Positions 9,010-18,368 of a stretch of 64,000 bases of DNA are shown here, piece after piece. Numbering within the stretch: position 1 is the stretch's first letter; every line of letters begins with the position of its first letter. The notes beneath the pieces were generated by a model that ran no database searches, had not been told where the DNA came from, and worked only from the letters and a program-made list of their open reading frames with translations. The DNA comes from Pseudoalteromonas phenolica (GTDB lineage: Bacteria > Pseudomonadota > Gammaproteobacteria > Enterobacterales > Alteromonadaceae), in NCBI RefSeq assembly GCF_005876835.1, contig NZ_PPSW01000005.1, positions 96,725 through 160,724 of the forward strand, given 5' to 3'. Both the position numbers and the translations under genes were made by a program.

Positions 9010-9603
9010 TTAATCAGCTACGGGGCATGCTTCCACAGGTTCAACAACTCCTTTTCTCTCAGTTATATAACATTCGTCTAGTAAAGAGCAGTAGCAAACC
9101 TGTACAGTTAAATACTTTCTTTCAGTATTTAGCTTTGACCACAAAGAGTCATTCAATTCACCTCGGTAGAGTTTGTAAAACTCAAGCTTTTCTTGGGCGG
9201 GCACAACGACATTATATGTTGGCGAAGTGATGTAACCACCTTTCGTAATATTTAAATCTTTAGATGAGTTACTATTAAATTCCTTTAACTCATTTGAGCA
9301 ACAATCTTCTAAATAATCGAAAAAGTTTAATGTAGACTTTTCTTTGTACTTATATATAACAGTTTTAACTATGGCAGGCCCAACACCGCCATTCGTTAAA
9401 TTAAATGATATAACAGGCTTATTAGTCCCGAGTTCAAAATTGCCAGTGCCATATTGTAATAAAGGTAAAGTCATTGCTTTCACTTGTTGCTCGGCAGACT
9501 TGGCTTGTAAATAGGTTGCATAAAAAGACGCAGCAGAAATAAACATGGCACAAAGTGCCAAAGTAAGGTTGAGTTTTTGAGAGGAGAACCCTTTAGCAGA
9601 CAT
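9010..9603 (-). CDS. Membrane-anchored protein of unknown function
   Basis: A 197-residue protein with one N-terminal membrane segment (about residues 12-31, LNLTLALCAMFISAASFYAT), a short helical linker (QAKSAEQQVKAM) and a beta-rich C-terminal domain containing several Cys (DCCSNE, VCYCSLLDECY). The phrase FNLTNGGVGPAIVKTV is typical of proteins whose folded part follows a single anchor. ATG 9603 is chosen over GTG 9606 because AAGG lies seven bases before it. It stands alone between the M14 gene and the DUF3299 gene with gaps on both sides. Function not recognised. Confidence 0.7.
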   Translation of the reverse strand: MSAKGFSSQKLNLTLALCAMFISAASFYATYLQAKSAEQQVKAMTLPLLQYGTGNFELGTNKPVISFNLTNGGVGPAIVKTVIYKYKEKSTLNFFDYLEDCCSNELKEFNSNSSKDLNITKGGYITSPTYNVVVPAQEKLEFYKLYRGELNDSLWSKLNTERKYLTVQVCYCSLLDECYITERKGVVEPVEACPVAD

Positions 9604-9606
9604 CAC

Positions 9607-9965
9607 TATACCTTAGTTGTTATTTTTATTATTCAGATAAAGCTACTTAATTAGCCAGCTTTGTTTGACTAAAACTAGCACAATTAGCAAGTGCTCACAA
9701 TGAACTAGCCACATTGAGCATGAGCATTTTTAATGGCATGAAGTCTCGAATAGCTCTATTTTTTCTACCTGAGAATGCAGGCCAAACCTTGTGAGTAAAA
9801 ATGTTATTAAATGAGATGAGTTTGAAGAAAACCGGGGCTTGATTTGCAATCAAGGTTTTATTTAGGCAGAGAGGGTAGTGAGGTTTATGGGTTTAAAAAC
9901 AAGAGCAGCCGGTTACTGAGTCACAAAATACGCAGCATAAAGCTGCGCTTTCGTTTAGTTTTAAA
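9607..9965. other. 359-bp intergenic region
   Basis: Apart from the promoter area of the gene ending at 9010 and the terminator near 9931, I see no gene, tRNA or clear repeat. A 24-codon open frame from about 9720 has no ribosome binding site. Confidence 0.5.
9921..9950 (-). terminator. Terminator of the DUF3299 / ABC transporter operon
   Basis: Read on the minus strand, CGCAGC-tttat-GCTGCG followed by TATTTTG lies just after the stop of the DUF3299 gene. Confidence 0.75.
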
Positions 9966-10445
9966 TTAAAGTTCAAAAGGAGCCACACCCACTGCTTGCA
10001 TGGTGTAACCGGTTTGCGCTAATTCGCCACTCCAAGTTTCGACTTTGATAATCCCAGTGACTGTGATTGCATCGTATAAACTTTCGATTGGCACGCCGTT
10101 TTTGATTTTTACATGGACGATCTGGTTTGGTGGTGGTGGTGGCACGTGAATACACGCGCCAAAATATGGCACTAATAGAAACTCAGTGATCACTTCGCTG
10201 TCACCTTCAAGGGGCACAACAAAACCCGGCAAACTCACTGACTGACCATCTAATGCTGTTACCACCGGGGCGCCTAAATCTGGTTGCACCCAATTTTGGT
10301 CTGCGCCATCGTGACTGGCTGCGTCTTGATTGCTAATTTGCACATGACCTTGTGGGATTAAGTCTTCCCAAAAAATTTCTTTCGGTGCTTGGGCAAAACT
10401 CAGTGCGCTAAAGCACAAAGCAAAGCAGAGTGAAAATAATTTCAT
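9966..10445 (-). CDS. DUF3299 periplasmic protein
   Basis: A 159-residue exported protein: signal peptide about 1-18 (LFSLCFALCFSALSFA), then a compact domain with GFVVPLEGD, FLLVPYFGACIHVPPPPPNQ and a conserved TGYTM near the end, all typical of DUF3299. The ACIHVPPPP segment with Cys and His suggests metal or haem contact, but this is inference. It is the last gene of the ABC operon, starting 15 bp after the permease stop. DUF3299 proteins are often found beside FtsX-type permease/LolD-type ATPase pairs; with the His-rich permease and Zur-like site this points to zinc handling. Confidence 0.85.
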   Translation of the reverse strand: MKLFSLCFALCFSALSFAQAPKEIFWEDLIPQGHVQISNQDAASHDGADQNWVQPDLGAPVVTALDGQSVSLPGFVVPLEGDSEVITEFLLVPYFGACIHVPPPPPNQIVHVKIKNGVPIESLYDAITVTGIIKVETWSGELAQTGYTMQAVGVAPFEL

Positions 10446-10460
10446 ACTTAAGATAACCTT

Positions 10461-11855
10461 TTAAACTTTAATACTCATGCCGTCGCTGAGTGAATAATAA
10501 TAGGCGCGCAGTGCAGGGAAGATCCCCATCACAGTGCCAGCCAGCATAATACCGCCCAATAGCGTAACTTCATAGCTGCTGAGCATAGAAAGCGACAAGC
10601 TAATACCAAACTGTGCCTGTAACACAGGTTGCGCTAGCAAGATTGCCACAAAGAATAATGCCGTTCCGAGCAAGCAACCGAGTAGTGTGATGATCACAGC
10701 TTCACTGGTTAGCAAACTGAAAATATGCCAAGGTCGAGCGCCAACTGAGCGCAGAATGGCCAGCTCGCGACGTCTTTGATTGAGCGTTGCGAGTAAGGTT
10801 GTCAGCATGCCGAGCAAGCTGATGATCACCACCACGACTGAAAATAGCAGTAAGATCTTTTCGACAATATCTAACATGCCCCACAGTTCACGCAAGGTGA
10901 CGCCGGGCATAATGGCTAGCAGTGGCTCACCTTGGTATTGATTGATATTACGACGAACTTGTAAAGTATAAAGAGGTGAATCAAAACCCATTAGAAACGC
11001 AGTGATCTGTTTAGGTTTACCAATTAAATCGCCCGGTTCACTCTCAACAGGCTGGTGGGTTTTATGCTGATGTTCCCCATGACTATGCTCGCCATGATTA
11101 TGGTCGTCATGTGAGTGATGATCATGATCATGATGTTTATGCTCATCATGAGAATGAACTGCTTCGTTTGATGGTTTATTAATAGCCTTTCCAATCATGC
11201 GTGGCGAAGCGTTATGAGCTGAACCATGCATTTCATCAATGGCGATAAGTGGCACATGTACAGTTCGGTCAACGGGCGTGCCGGTCGGCTTTAAAATACC
11301 GACTATGGTCATTGGATTATCATCATGATGGTGAAAACTGGTGTTACCCATACCATGGGAGATCACGATTTGTTCTCCGAGGTGGTAGTTGAGCTTTTTC
11401 GCTACATCGCTGCCGAGCACCACTTCGCGACCATTATGAAATGCGCGACCATGTTCAAATGCCAGCATTTGCTTTTTCCCGTAACGGAAATGGGTGAAGT
11501 AGCTGCTATCTGTGCCTAATACCGCATGTCCCTTGTGGCTATCACCAAGGCTTAACGGAATAGTCCATGCCACACCACGTTGCTGTTTAATGTATTCATA
11601 GCTTTGCCACTTCACAGCATTGTTGGCATGACCTATACGAAATACACTTGAGAGCAACAGCTGTATGTCGCCCGTGCGTGCTCCGACAATTAAATCTGTA
11701 CCAGAAATGGTATTGGCGAAGCTGCTTTTTGCTTCTTGTCTTACTCGCTCAATCGAGAGTAGCAGCATCACACTGATGGCGATGGTGAATAGAGTGAGTA
11801 GTACGCTCGATTTACGATTCCAACTACTTTTGAAAGCCAGAGATGCTAAATTCAT
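10461..11855 (-). CDS. FtsX/MacB-type ABC permease with a His-rich loop
   Basis: 464 residues. An N-terminal membrane segment (about 18-33) is followed by a large periplasmic MacB-like core domain and three C-terminal membrane segments (about 335-360, 385-415, 430-455) with the FtsX-type region LNQRRRELAILRSVGARP. Between about 234 and 268 the periplasmic domain carries a spacer with 16 His in 34 residues, mixed with Asp and Glu, plus FHHHDD at about 175. This looks like a metal sponge or sensor. The start codon overlaps the ATPase gene by 4 bp, so the pair is one transporter or mechanotransmission complex. FtsX-type permeases do not normally import ions directly, so it may power an envelope zinc protein rather than carry zinc. 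Confidence 0.88.
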   Translation of the reverse strand: MNLASLAFKSSWNRKSSVLLTLFTIAISVMLLLSIERVRQEAKSSFANTISGTDLIVGARTGDIQLLLSSVFRIGHANNAVKWQSYEYIKQQRGVAWTIPLSLGDSHKGHAVLGTDSSYFTHFRYGKKQMLAFEHGRAFHNGREVVLGSDVAKKLNYHLGEQIVISHGMGNTSFHHHDDNPMTIVGILKPTGTPVDRTVHVPLIAIDEMHGSAHNASPRMIGKAINKPSNEAVHSHDEHKHHDHDHHSHDDHNHGEHSHGEHQHKTHQPVESEPGDLIGKPKQITAFLMGFDSPLYTLQVRRNINQYQGEPLLAIMPGVTLRELWGMLDIVEKILLLFSVVVVIISLLGMLTTLLATLNQRRRELAILRSVGARPWHIFSLLTSEAVIITLLGCLLGTALFFVAILLAQPVLQAQFGISLSLSMLSSYEVTLLGGIMLAGTVMGIFPALRAYYYSLSDGMSIKV

Positions 11856-12529
11856 TGTGCCGCTCCGTTAATCTCATTCAAACTCACTTTTCTATCGAAT
11901 AGCTGCGCCAAGCTATGATCATGACTGACGAATAGAATGGTGGCTTGGTATTTTTCTGCTTGGTTAAACAAGGTTTCAATAAAGGCTTCTCGGCTGTCGG
12001 CATCAAGCGCTGAAGTGGGTTCATCGGCAATGATAAGCTCTGGCTGACCAATGAATGCCCGTGCGGCAGCTACTCGCTGTTGCTGACCGATACTTAATTC
12101 ACTGACCGATTTAGCTTGTAGAGTGTGGTCTATCCCTAAATTTTCTAGCAAATCAATGGCGCTTTTCTGTAAAGATTGGGTGAGTTTGTTTTTTCGCATT
12201 TTAGAGTATTGGCAGCCAAGCATGACGTTTTCAATGGGGTCTAAAAATGGCAGCAAATTAAAATTTTGAAAAATAGTCCCAATATGATCGGCTCTAAATT
12301 GATCTCGTTTTGCGGCTGAAAGTTGACGCATCTGCGTATCTAAAATTTTAATATCACCCGCTTGAATGGCATTAATCCCCGCTAATAACCCGAGCAGAGT
12401 TGATTTACCACTACCACTTGGGCCGTGTAAAAATATTCGTTCGCCTTGGCTAACTGTTAACTCAGCAATATCTAGCGTAGGGGCGGGGTGTTTAGGCCAG
12501 CTAAATACGAGGTTGTTTATCTCAATCAT
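11852..12529 (-). CDS. ABC transporter ATP-binding protein (LolD/MacB-like)
   Basis: A 225-residue ATPase with Walker A GPSGSGKST, Q-loop FQNFNLLPF, signature LSIGQQQRVAAARA, Walker B LIIADEPTSALD and switch His FVSHDHS. Length and motifs fit the LolD/FtsE/MacB group, which pairs with FtsX-type permeases, and the permease gene overlaps it by 4 bp. It is first in a three-gene operon. A Zur-box-like palindrome starts 24 bp upstream of the ATG, so zinc repression is likely. This arrangement recalls the Vibrio zrg zinc-uptake genes, but that comparison is from memory and no ZrgA-like (DUF2796) gene is present here. Confidence 0.93.
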   Translation of the reverse strand: MIEINNLVFSWPKHPAPTLDIAELTVSQGERIFLHGPSGSGKSTLLGLLAGINAIQAGDIKILDTQMRQLSAAKRDQFRADHIGTIFQNFNLLPFLDPIENVMLGCQYSKMRKNKLTQSLQKSAIDLLENLGIDHTLQAKSVSELSIGQQQRVAAARAFIGQPELIIADEPTSALDADSREAFIETLFNQAEKYQATILFVSHDHSLAQLFDRKVSLNEINGAAQ

Positions 12530-12552
12530 AATGGGCTCAATAAACTAAAAAC

Positions 12553-12571
12553 ACTGTGATGGTATAACAGT
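12553..12571. promoter_or_regulatory. Candidate Zur operator
   Basis: ACTGTGATGGTATAACAGT is an imperfect palindrome (7 of 9 positions per arm). Its core matches the gammaproteobacterial Zur consensus TGTTATA-N-TATAACA at 12 of 14 positions. It sits just upstream of the ATPase start on the minus strand, where a repressor would block transcription. Confidence 0.6.
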
Positions 12572-12714
12572 TTTCTCATCGGCTAAACTCTGCTCGGTTT
12601 AATTACCAAAATTCAACGATAAACCCCACATTTAGCAACATAAGAGTTCGGGTTTAGTTTGTGATTTAAGGGTCTTGCGATTATTATATGCACTTCTAAC
12701 CCCCTCATATTTTT

Positions 12715-12735
12715 TGCACCCCTTAGCAAGGTGCA
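12715..12735 (+). promoter_or_regulatory. Leader hairpin upstream of purC
   Basis: TGCACC and GGTGCA pair over 6 bp around a 9-nt loop about 20 bp before the purC start. It could influence translation. It lacks a U-run and does not look like a purine riboswitch. Confidence 0.3.
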
Positions 12736-12753
12736 TCCGGCCTTGGAGTAATA

Positions 12754-13854
12754 ATGAGTAGCTACAAAGTTTTAGAAGTGAATGATGATCTACCGATCCG
12801 CACAAAAGGTGCCGTTCACAGTGGTAAAGTTCGTTCAGTTTATTGGTTAACCGACGAAGACAGTGCGCGTTTAATCGAAGAAAAAGGTTACGATGTACCT
12901 AAAGGTACGGAGCTGGCGATCATGGTAATTTCTGATCGTATTTCTGCGTTTGACTGCATTTGGCAGGGCGAAAATGGCTTAAATGGTGTACCAGGTAAGG
13001 GTATTGCACTAAACAGCGTGGCATCACACTGGTTTAAGTTATTCGATCAAGCAGGTCTTGCGGGCAACCACATTGTAGACATTCCACACCCTTATGTGTG
13101 GATTGTACGTAAAGCAAGCACGGTACGTGTTGAAGCGATTGCGCGTCAGTACATTACAGGCAGCATGTGGCGTGATTACAGCAAAGGCGTTCGCAACTTC
13201 TGTGGTATTGAGTTACCAGAAGGGCTTGAAGCGAATCAGAAGTTAGACGAAGTACTTATTACACCGTCTACTAAAGGCATTATCACTGATGTACCAGAAG
13301 TACCACCAGTGGATGATGTAAACATCACGCGTAAAAACATCACAGATAACCTAGCGGCATTTAACTTCAAATCAGAAGCTGATGTGGCTCAGTACGAAAA
13401 GCTTTTAACTGAAGGTTTTGCATTGATCAGCAAAGAACTTGCTGAGCTTGATCAGATCTTTGTTGATACCAAATTTGAGTTTGGTTACGTAGAGCAAACT
13501 GATGGCACTGAGCAGCTTATCTACATTGATGAAGTTGGTACGCCTGATTCATCTCGTATTTGGGATGGCCCAGCATTCCGCGATGGCAAAGTAATTGAAA
13601 ACTCGAAAGAAGGTTTTCGCCAATTACTGATCAACAATGTGCCAGACAGCGATGTATTGCTTAATAAAGACAGAATGCCTGAACGTGAGCAGTTGGCACA
13701 AGATTACAAGCTACCAGTCGATGTGATGATGTCAGTATCAGACACTTATGTAGGCATCGCGAGCAAGATTGTGGGCAAAGAGTTAACAATTCCTGCTGAT
13801 CCACGTGCAGAAGTGATTGCTATCCTTGATAGTGAATATGGCCTAATCGATTAA
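12754..13854 (+). CDS. purC: Phosphoribosylaminoimidazole-succinocarboxamide (SAICAR) synthase
   Basis: ATP-dependent condensation of CAIR with aspartate in purine synthesis. It contains [23 protein letters not shown], the family signature region [19 protein letters not shown], and [15 protein letters not shown]. At 366 residues it is the long form (E. coli has about 237) found in Vibrio and relatives, with a C-terminal extension. GGAG lies before the ATG. It is monocistronic, with a hairpin terminator after it. Confidence 0.96.
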   Translation: MSSYKVLEVNDDLPIRTKGAVHSGKVRSVYWLTDEDSARLIEEKGYDVPKGTELAIMVISDRISAFDCIWQGENGLNGVPGKGIALNSVASHWFKLFDQAGLAGNHIVDIPHPYVWIVRKASTVRVEAIARQYITGSMWRDYSKGVRNFCGIELPEGLEANQKLDEVLITPSTKGIITDVPEVPPVDDVNITRKNITDNLAAFNFKSEADVAQYEKLLTEGFALISKELAELDQIFVDTKFEFGYVEQTDGTEQLIYIDEVGTPDSSRIWDGPAFRDGKVIENSKEGFRQLLINNVPDSDVLLNKDRMPEREQLAQDYKLPVDVMMSVSDTYVGIASKIVGKELTIPADPRAEVIAILDSEYGLID

Positions 13855-13908
13855 AAAGTGAGTTGAAGCCCCCCAGGGGCTAAGACCTAAAGCTATAAAA
13901 TCCTCAGT

Positions 13909-13945
13909 CTGATAATACTAAAAACTTGTATTATCAGGCTTTATT
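13909..13945 (+). terminator. Terminator after purC
   Basis: CTGATAATAC and GTATTATCAG pair perfectly around a 9-nt loop and are followed by GCTTTATT. Confidence 0.75.
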
Positions 13946-14112
13946 CTCAAAATCCTTGCAATTAACAAGGTTATCCCTTTATCTTTACTAAGATCTCGGT
14001 CAATGAATTTAAGGCAATATTGGTCTATATTCATAACCAACTCTGAATTCTAATTTTCACTGCGCAAATTGTTGTGGCTAATGTTTAGTAAGCACCGTGC
14101 AAAAGGAACATC

Positions 14113-16428
14113 ATGAGCACCACTTTAAAACAACGTATTATTTTACTGTGTGTCGGGCTTGTATTGCTTACGGCAATCACAAGCTTAGCGAGCTTTTGGT
14201 GGTCGACCAATCAATATAATGACAAACAAGTACAACAGGGTATTAAAGTTGCGCAAAATGTTTATCAACAATACCTGAAAGCCAAAGAGCGCTTATTAGT
14301 AACCGCATCTACGGTACTGACTGCAGACTTCGGCTTCAAGCAAGCTGTGGCGAGTCGAGATCAAGAAACCATTCAAAGCGCGTTGTTTAATCATAGTAAC
14401 CGAATAGACGCCGATATCATGCTGTTGATGGATCTAAAAGGCAATGTCATTGCGTCTAACAAAGAGGGCTTGGTATTACCTAAAAACAGCCAACAACTCA
14501 TGAAACAATTACTAGGTAATGGTAAAGAGTCGACTTTTATAGTGATTGATAATCAACTTTACCAAGCAATCATCTTGCCAGTAAAAGCACCACGCACCAT
14601 TGCATTGAGTGTGGTTGGTTTTGCTGTCGATGAGAAGATAGCAACAGAGCTTAAAGAATTAACGGGTGTTGAGATGAGCTTCATTTCTCACGCTACGGGT
14701 CTAAAAGCCAGTTCAATTGAGCTACCAAATGAACAAAGCGATCTTCTAGCCTTCATTCATGGTCAGACAACAACACGCTGGCTTTCTGATTACCCTGTTT
14801 TTATAAGTGCCGAAGTGCCTTTGCCTGCTTTATCGAGCAATCCCATTAGCGTTATTCTCAGTGCAAACCTAACAGAGCAATATGATGAATTTGATCAGTT
14901 AGTATTAAGCATCATTTTATTGTCGTGCGGTACTATAGTGCTTGGTTTTTTAACCAGTGGCTTCTTAGCAAATAATTTGACGACCCCACTTCAGCATTTG
15001 ACAGAAATGGCAAAGCGTTTTTCTAAAGGAGACTACAGTGCAGGTTTAACGGATCACAGCCCAAGTAAGGAGATCTGTGAGCTAGTAGATGCTTTTCAAG
15101 AAATGGGTGAAGACATTCAAGCTCGTGAGAAGCAAATTCGCTTTCAAGCTCAGCACGACCATTTAACGGGCTTTTATAATCGCTCTGCGGCCCTAGAGCG
15201 CCTTTCGAAAAAGTTAAAAAGCGATCCTACCTTGTATTTGATTGCGATTGATATACGAGGCCTACGTCACATCAATGACAAACTTGGTCCACGAGTCGGT
15301 GATGATTGTATTCGCGCAGTTGCCAAGCGTATTGAAGAAGTCACCAAAGATTCTAATGGTTTACATGCACGGATTGGTGGCGATGAGTTTTTAGTGGTTA
15401 TGGAGCCAACAGTAGGTAGTACAGTTGAAGCCTGTGTCGCTAAACTCAATAAAGCACTTGTTAAAAGCTATATGATCCGCAATTTAGATATTTCATTGCG
15501 TTTTAGCATGGGGGTAGTGATATATCCGGAGCAGGCTGATAACCCAGAAGACTTGGTGCGTAGAACCTTGATTGCGGTCGATACTGCCGCGCAAGATGGT
15601 CATGAGATTTATTATTATCAAGATGGTGAAGACGAAGAACATCTGGCCCGACTCAAATTGATTGATGAATTAAAGCAGGCACTTACGAATGATGATGGGC
15701 AATTGTTTATGGCCTATCAACCTAAGTTAAACTTAAAAACACAACAAATTGATAAAGTTGAAGCGCTGATCCGTTGGCATAAACCAGATGGGCAATGGGT
15801 CTCTCCTGAACTATTCATCGACCTAGCTGAGCAATCTGGTCTGATTGTAGAATTAACCCAATGGGTTGTGTCTACTGTTGTTAAACAAGTCGCTGAGTGG
15901 CAGCAACAAGGCATTACCATGAAAGCGGCGATTAATGTGTCAGCACAGGATATTGCCCATGATGACTTTTTCCCACATTTAGAGTCTCAATTAGCGTTAT
16001 TTAAAGTACCTCCCGCACTCATTACGATTGAGCTCACAGAGCGTGACATGATAGAAAATGAAGAGAAAGGTATCGCTGCACTTAAAGCCCTAAAAGCACT
16101 CGGGGTGATGATTTCTCTAGACGACTATGGGGTTGGCCAAACGTCTCTCGGACGTCTTAAAATGCTACCTATTGATGAGTTAAAATTAGATAAAGTATTT
16201 ATTTTAAAACTTGATGAGTCACAGCAAGATCAACACATCGTACAGTCAACAATCACGCTTGGTCATCAGTTAGGCTTTTCTGTGGTTGCAGAGGGGGTTG
16301 AAAACTTAGCGTCTCTAAACCTACTCGATCAAATGCAGTGTGATTATGCGCAAGGATATTATTTAAGTAAGCCGCTTCCTTCTACTGAGTTTTTAAACTG
16401 GCTTGGGGATTATCATCAGGCAGGTTAA
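14113..16428 (+). CDS. Membrane GGDEF-EAL protein (c-di-GMP synthesis/degradation)
   Basis: 771 residues: membrane segment (about 8-28), periplasmic sensor domain (about 30-260), second membrane segment (about 262-285), HAMP-like linker (NNLTTPLQHLTEMAKRFSKGDY), GGDEF domain (about 345-500) and EAL domain (about 515-765). The cyclase motif RIGGDEF is intact at about 422, but the usual RxxD inhibitory site is absent. The EAL domain keeps EALIRW, INVSAQD, ELTERD, SLDDYGVGQTS, LKLDK, AEGVEN and QGYY, so all catalytic positions look present. It is probably a bifunctional or condition-switched enzyme that senses a periplasmic signal. Monocistronic, with a strong terminator downstream. Confidence 0.93.
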   Translation: MSTTLKQRIILLCVGLVLLTAITSLASFWWSTNQYNDKQVQQGIKVAQNVYQQYLKAKERLLVTASTVLTADFGFKQAVASRDQETIQSALFNHSNRIDADIMLLMDLKGNVIASNKEGLVLPKNSQQLMKQLLGNGKESTFIVIDNQLYQAIILPVKAPRTIALSVVGFAVDEKIATELKELTGVEMSFISHATGLKASSIELPNEQSDLLAFIHGQTTTRWLSDYPVFISAEVPLPALSSNPISVILSANLTEQYDEFDQLVLSIILLSCGTIVLGFLTSGFLANNLTTPLQHLTEMAKRFSKGDYSAGLTDHSPSKEICELVDAFQEMGEDIQAREKQIRFQAQHDHLTGFYNRSAALERLSKKLKSDPTLYLIAIDIRGLRHINDKLGPRVGDDCIRAVAKRIEEVTKDSNGLHARIGGDEFLVVMEPTVGSTVEACVAKLNKALVKSYMIRNLDISLRFSMGVVIYPEQADNPEDLVRRTLIAVDTAAQDGHEIYYYQDGEDEEHLARLKLIDELKQALTNDDGQLFMAYQPKLNLKTQQIDKVEALIRWHKPDGQWVSPELFIDLAEQSGLIVELTQWVVSTVVKQVAEWQQQGITMKAAINVSAQDIAHDDFFPHLESQLALFKVPPALITIELTERDMIENEEKGIAALKALKALGVMISLDDYGVGQTSLGRLKMLPIDELKLDKVFILKLDESQQDQHIVQSTITLGHQLGFSVVAEGVENLASLNLLDQMQCDYAQGYYLSKPLPSTEFLNWLGDYHQAG

Positions 16429-16451
16429 ATTTGTTGAGTGATGATTAAAAT

Positions 16452-16478
16452 AAAAAACGAGCCGAGGGCTCGTTTTTT
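16452..16478. terminator. Bidirectional terminator
   Basis: AAAAAACGAGCC-gag-GGCTCGTTTTTT between the convergent GGDEF-EAL gene and glycosyltransferase gene; T-runs on both strands. Confidence 0.92.
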
Positions 16479-17220
16479 ATTTTTGGGTGATTTTAGACAG
16501 GTCGGCTGAAATTTTCTTGCGCTGAAAATACATGTCTTTACGATGGCGGAAGTTTCGCCAAAAAGTACTTTTATTTGAATGTCGACCATTATTAACACTA
16601 GCAATGTCACTAATAAAAGACAGATCTTCATCAATAGGGTAGGGCTTAATCCCAGTAATATTTAATGAAACTTCACTATGAAATTGTATATCAACATCGA
16701 CAGGCCTAAAGAAGGGTTTTCTATTTAATAGCTTTTTGGCCCCATCTAGACTAAGAGCATATCCATTACAACAGTTCGGAACTTTTAAGTAGTTACCTAA
16801 GATATATTTATCGCTAAGTTTTACTTCATCAATAAATGAATTTTCGCAGTTATCTGACAACTTAACTAGATCCCATCCTATTAATTTACCGATTTGTTGC
16901 ATGACCTCAACCAAGTGTGGTTCAATTTTAATATCATCTTCTAGCACGATGCAAAAAGGGATGTTTTCATCACGCATTTTTTCCCAAATACGCATATGAC
17001 TAATGTAGCAGCCAATTTCACCCGGTGTCATATTGCGATGATGGCGTTTTAAGTTTAGCTCTGAGCTGTACCAAGAAGCGACTTCTTGCTCTGAGAGTGC
17101 TTTCCCAACAGTGGCTTCGAAACGTGTGCCTTCAAGACCGATAGCTTGCAATCGAGTTGATGTGGTGTGCCATCTTTCGATGCTACTGGCCATGTTGATG
17201 ATAAAAATAGGAGGCTGCAT
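16477..17220 (-). CDS. Glycosyltransferase family 25 (LPS/capsule sugar transferase)
   Basis: A 247-residue cytoplasmic protein of the GT25 family, which transfers galactose or related sugars to lipooligosaccharide. It starts PPIFIINMASSIERW and has TPGEIGCYISHMRIW and the metal-binding VLEDDIKI (DxD-like), followed by NCCNGYALSLDGAKKLL. It starts 11 bp after the GT9 gene stop on the same strand, so the two form an operon for a surface glycan. Acceptor unknown. Confidence 0.9.
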   Translation of the reverse strand: MQPPIFIINMASSIERWHTTSTRLQAIGLEGTRFEATVGKALSEQEVASWYSSELNLKRHHRNMTPGEIGCYISHMRIWEKMRDENIPFCIVLEDDIKIEPHLVEVMQQIGKLIGWDLVKLSDNCENSFIDEVKLSDKYILGNYLKVPNCCNGYALSLDGAKKLLNRKPFFRPVDVDIQFHSEVSLNITGIKPYPIDEDLSFISDIASVNNGRHSNKSTFWRNFRHRKDMYFQRKKISADLSKITQK

Positions 17221-17231
17221 AATTGACTTTC

Positions 17232-18296
17232 TTAGTTATTATTGTGTTTAGATAATAGCAATGTGGCTTCATCTATGTAAGGTGTTTTAGATTGAATTAA
17301 AGGCAAGCTAATTTCAACAATTTGCTGTGCTGAAATATCTGTTACGAGCAGGTTTTCGTTAAGTTTTAGGCTGAGCTCAGCCGTTGCCGCGATAACATTA
17401 GGCGTTTTAGGTACTACTAAAGACCAGGGGCTAGTGCCTTGCCCCACAATGGCAACGCATGGCGTTTGCACTGCTGCTGCCATATGCATAGGGCCAGAAT
17501 CGATGCTTATCAGGAGATCGAACGAAGCAATATGATCGACTAATTCCGTCAACGATGTTTTCCCCGTTAAATCTGTGCAGGTCATATTTAAACTATTTGC
17601 GTAGTCAAACAATTTTTGGTTGTCTATTTGTTCTGATTTATCACCAATTAGAATTAAGTTAGATAAGTACTGTTCATTAAGTAAAGCAATTACCTGTTTT
17701 GCTTGTTCTACTGGGTAGTGGCGCGCACCTTTGTTTTTTCCACCAAAATACAAACCAATAATTGGCTTGTCGTTATTAACGGTGGTGCTTTCAATCTCTC
17801 GATAAGTTAATTTGGGAATATTAAACTGCTCAAAACAGTCACCATGTGTTTCGTTAATTAAACGGCAATATCTGAGTAAGTAATGATGGTTTACATTCAA
17901 ATTTAATGGATGGCTGAGAAGTGGTTTTCGTCCATTTTGTGCATAACCAATGATGGTTTTGATACCTGCAAGTCTAGCCAGTAGCGCTTCAGAGAAAGAG
18001 CCCCTAAATAGCACCGCCATTGAAAACTGATGTTGTTTTAACTGTTTGGCTAGGGAAAACACCGAAAGTTTGGCTTCACCATAACGTTCATCGGCAATCA
18101 CTTTGATATTGTAATACTCATCGCGATCGAACAACTCAACCATATAGGGCCTAGCTAGCAGGTAAATTTCATTATCAGGGTAGAGTTTTCTGAGTAGCTC
18201 GATAGCAGATAGGGTATTTATTGCATCGCCAATAAATTTTGGTAGTACGGCTAAAATAGGGCCTGAAATAGCTTCTTTTTTAATAGCGTTAACCAT
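17232..18296 (-). CDS. Glycosyltransferase family 9 (heptosyltransferase-like)
   Basis: 354 residues with the GT9 pattern. The N-terminal half has LAVLPKFIGDAINTLSAIELLRK-type sequence (first beta-alpha unit for acceptor binding). The C-terminal half has GLYFGGKNKGARHYPVEQA, then the donor-site DLLISIDSGPMHMAAAV and CVAIVGQGTSPW. Family members add heptose to LPS inner core or act in O-antigen assembly. The first gene of a two-gene operon with the GT25 gene. It is divergent from sseA, 72 bp away. Which sugar it moves cannot be told. Confidence 0.88.
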   Translation of the reverse strand: MVNAIKKEAISGPILAVLPKFIGDAINTLSAIELLRKLYPDNEIYLLARPYMVELFDRDEYYNIKVIADERYGEAKLSVFSLAKQLKQHQFSMAVLFRGSFSEALLARLAGIKTIIGYAQNGRKPLLSHPLNLNVNHHYLLRYCRLINETHGDCFEQFNIPKLTYREIESTTVNNDKPIIGLYFGGKNKGARHYPVEQAKQVIALLNEQYLSNLILIGDKSEQIDNQKLFDYANSLNMTCTDLTGKTSLTELVDHIASFDLLISIDSGPMHMAAAVQTPCVAIVGQGTSPWSLVVPKTPNVIAATAELSLKLNENLLVTDISAQQIVEISLPLIQSKTPYIDEATLLLSKHNNN

Positions 18297-18368
18297 GGCG
18301 ATTTTATTGTACTTGTGAAAATTGCCGTCTAGTATAGCCTGATTGATAGGTGCTTTGGGAGTGTAAGG

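Noticed and set aside
12715..12735. Purine riboswitch or PurR site before purC
   Set aside because: The hairpin lacks the conserved purine-aptamer loops, and no ACGCAAACGTTTGCGT-like palindrome was found.
14113..16428. Degenerate EAL domain (LapD-like receptor)
   Set aside because: All catalytic positions that I checked are present, so a receptor-only role is not supported.
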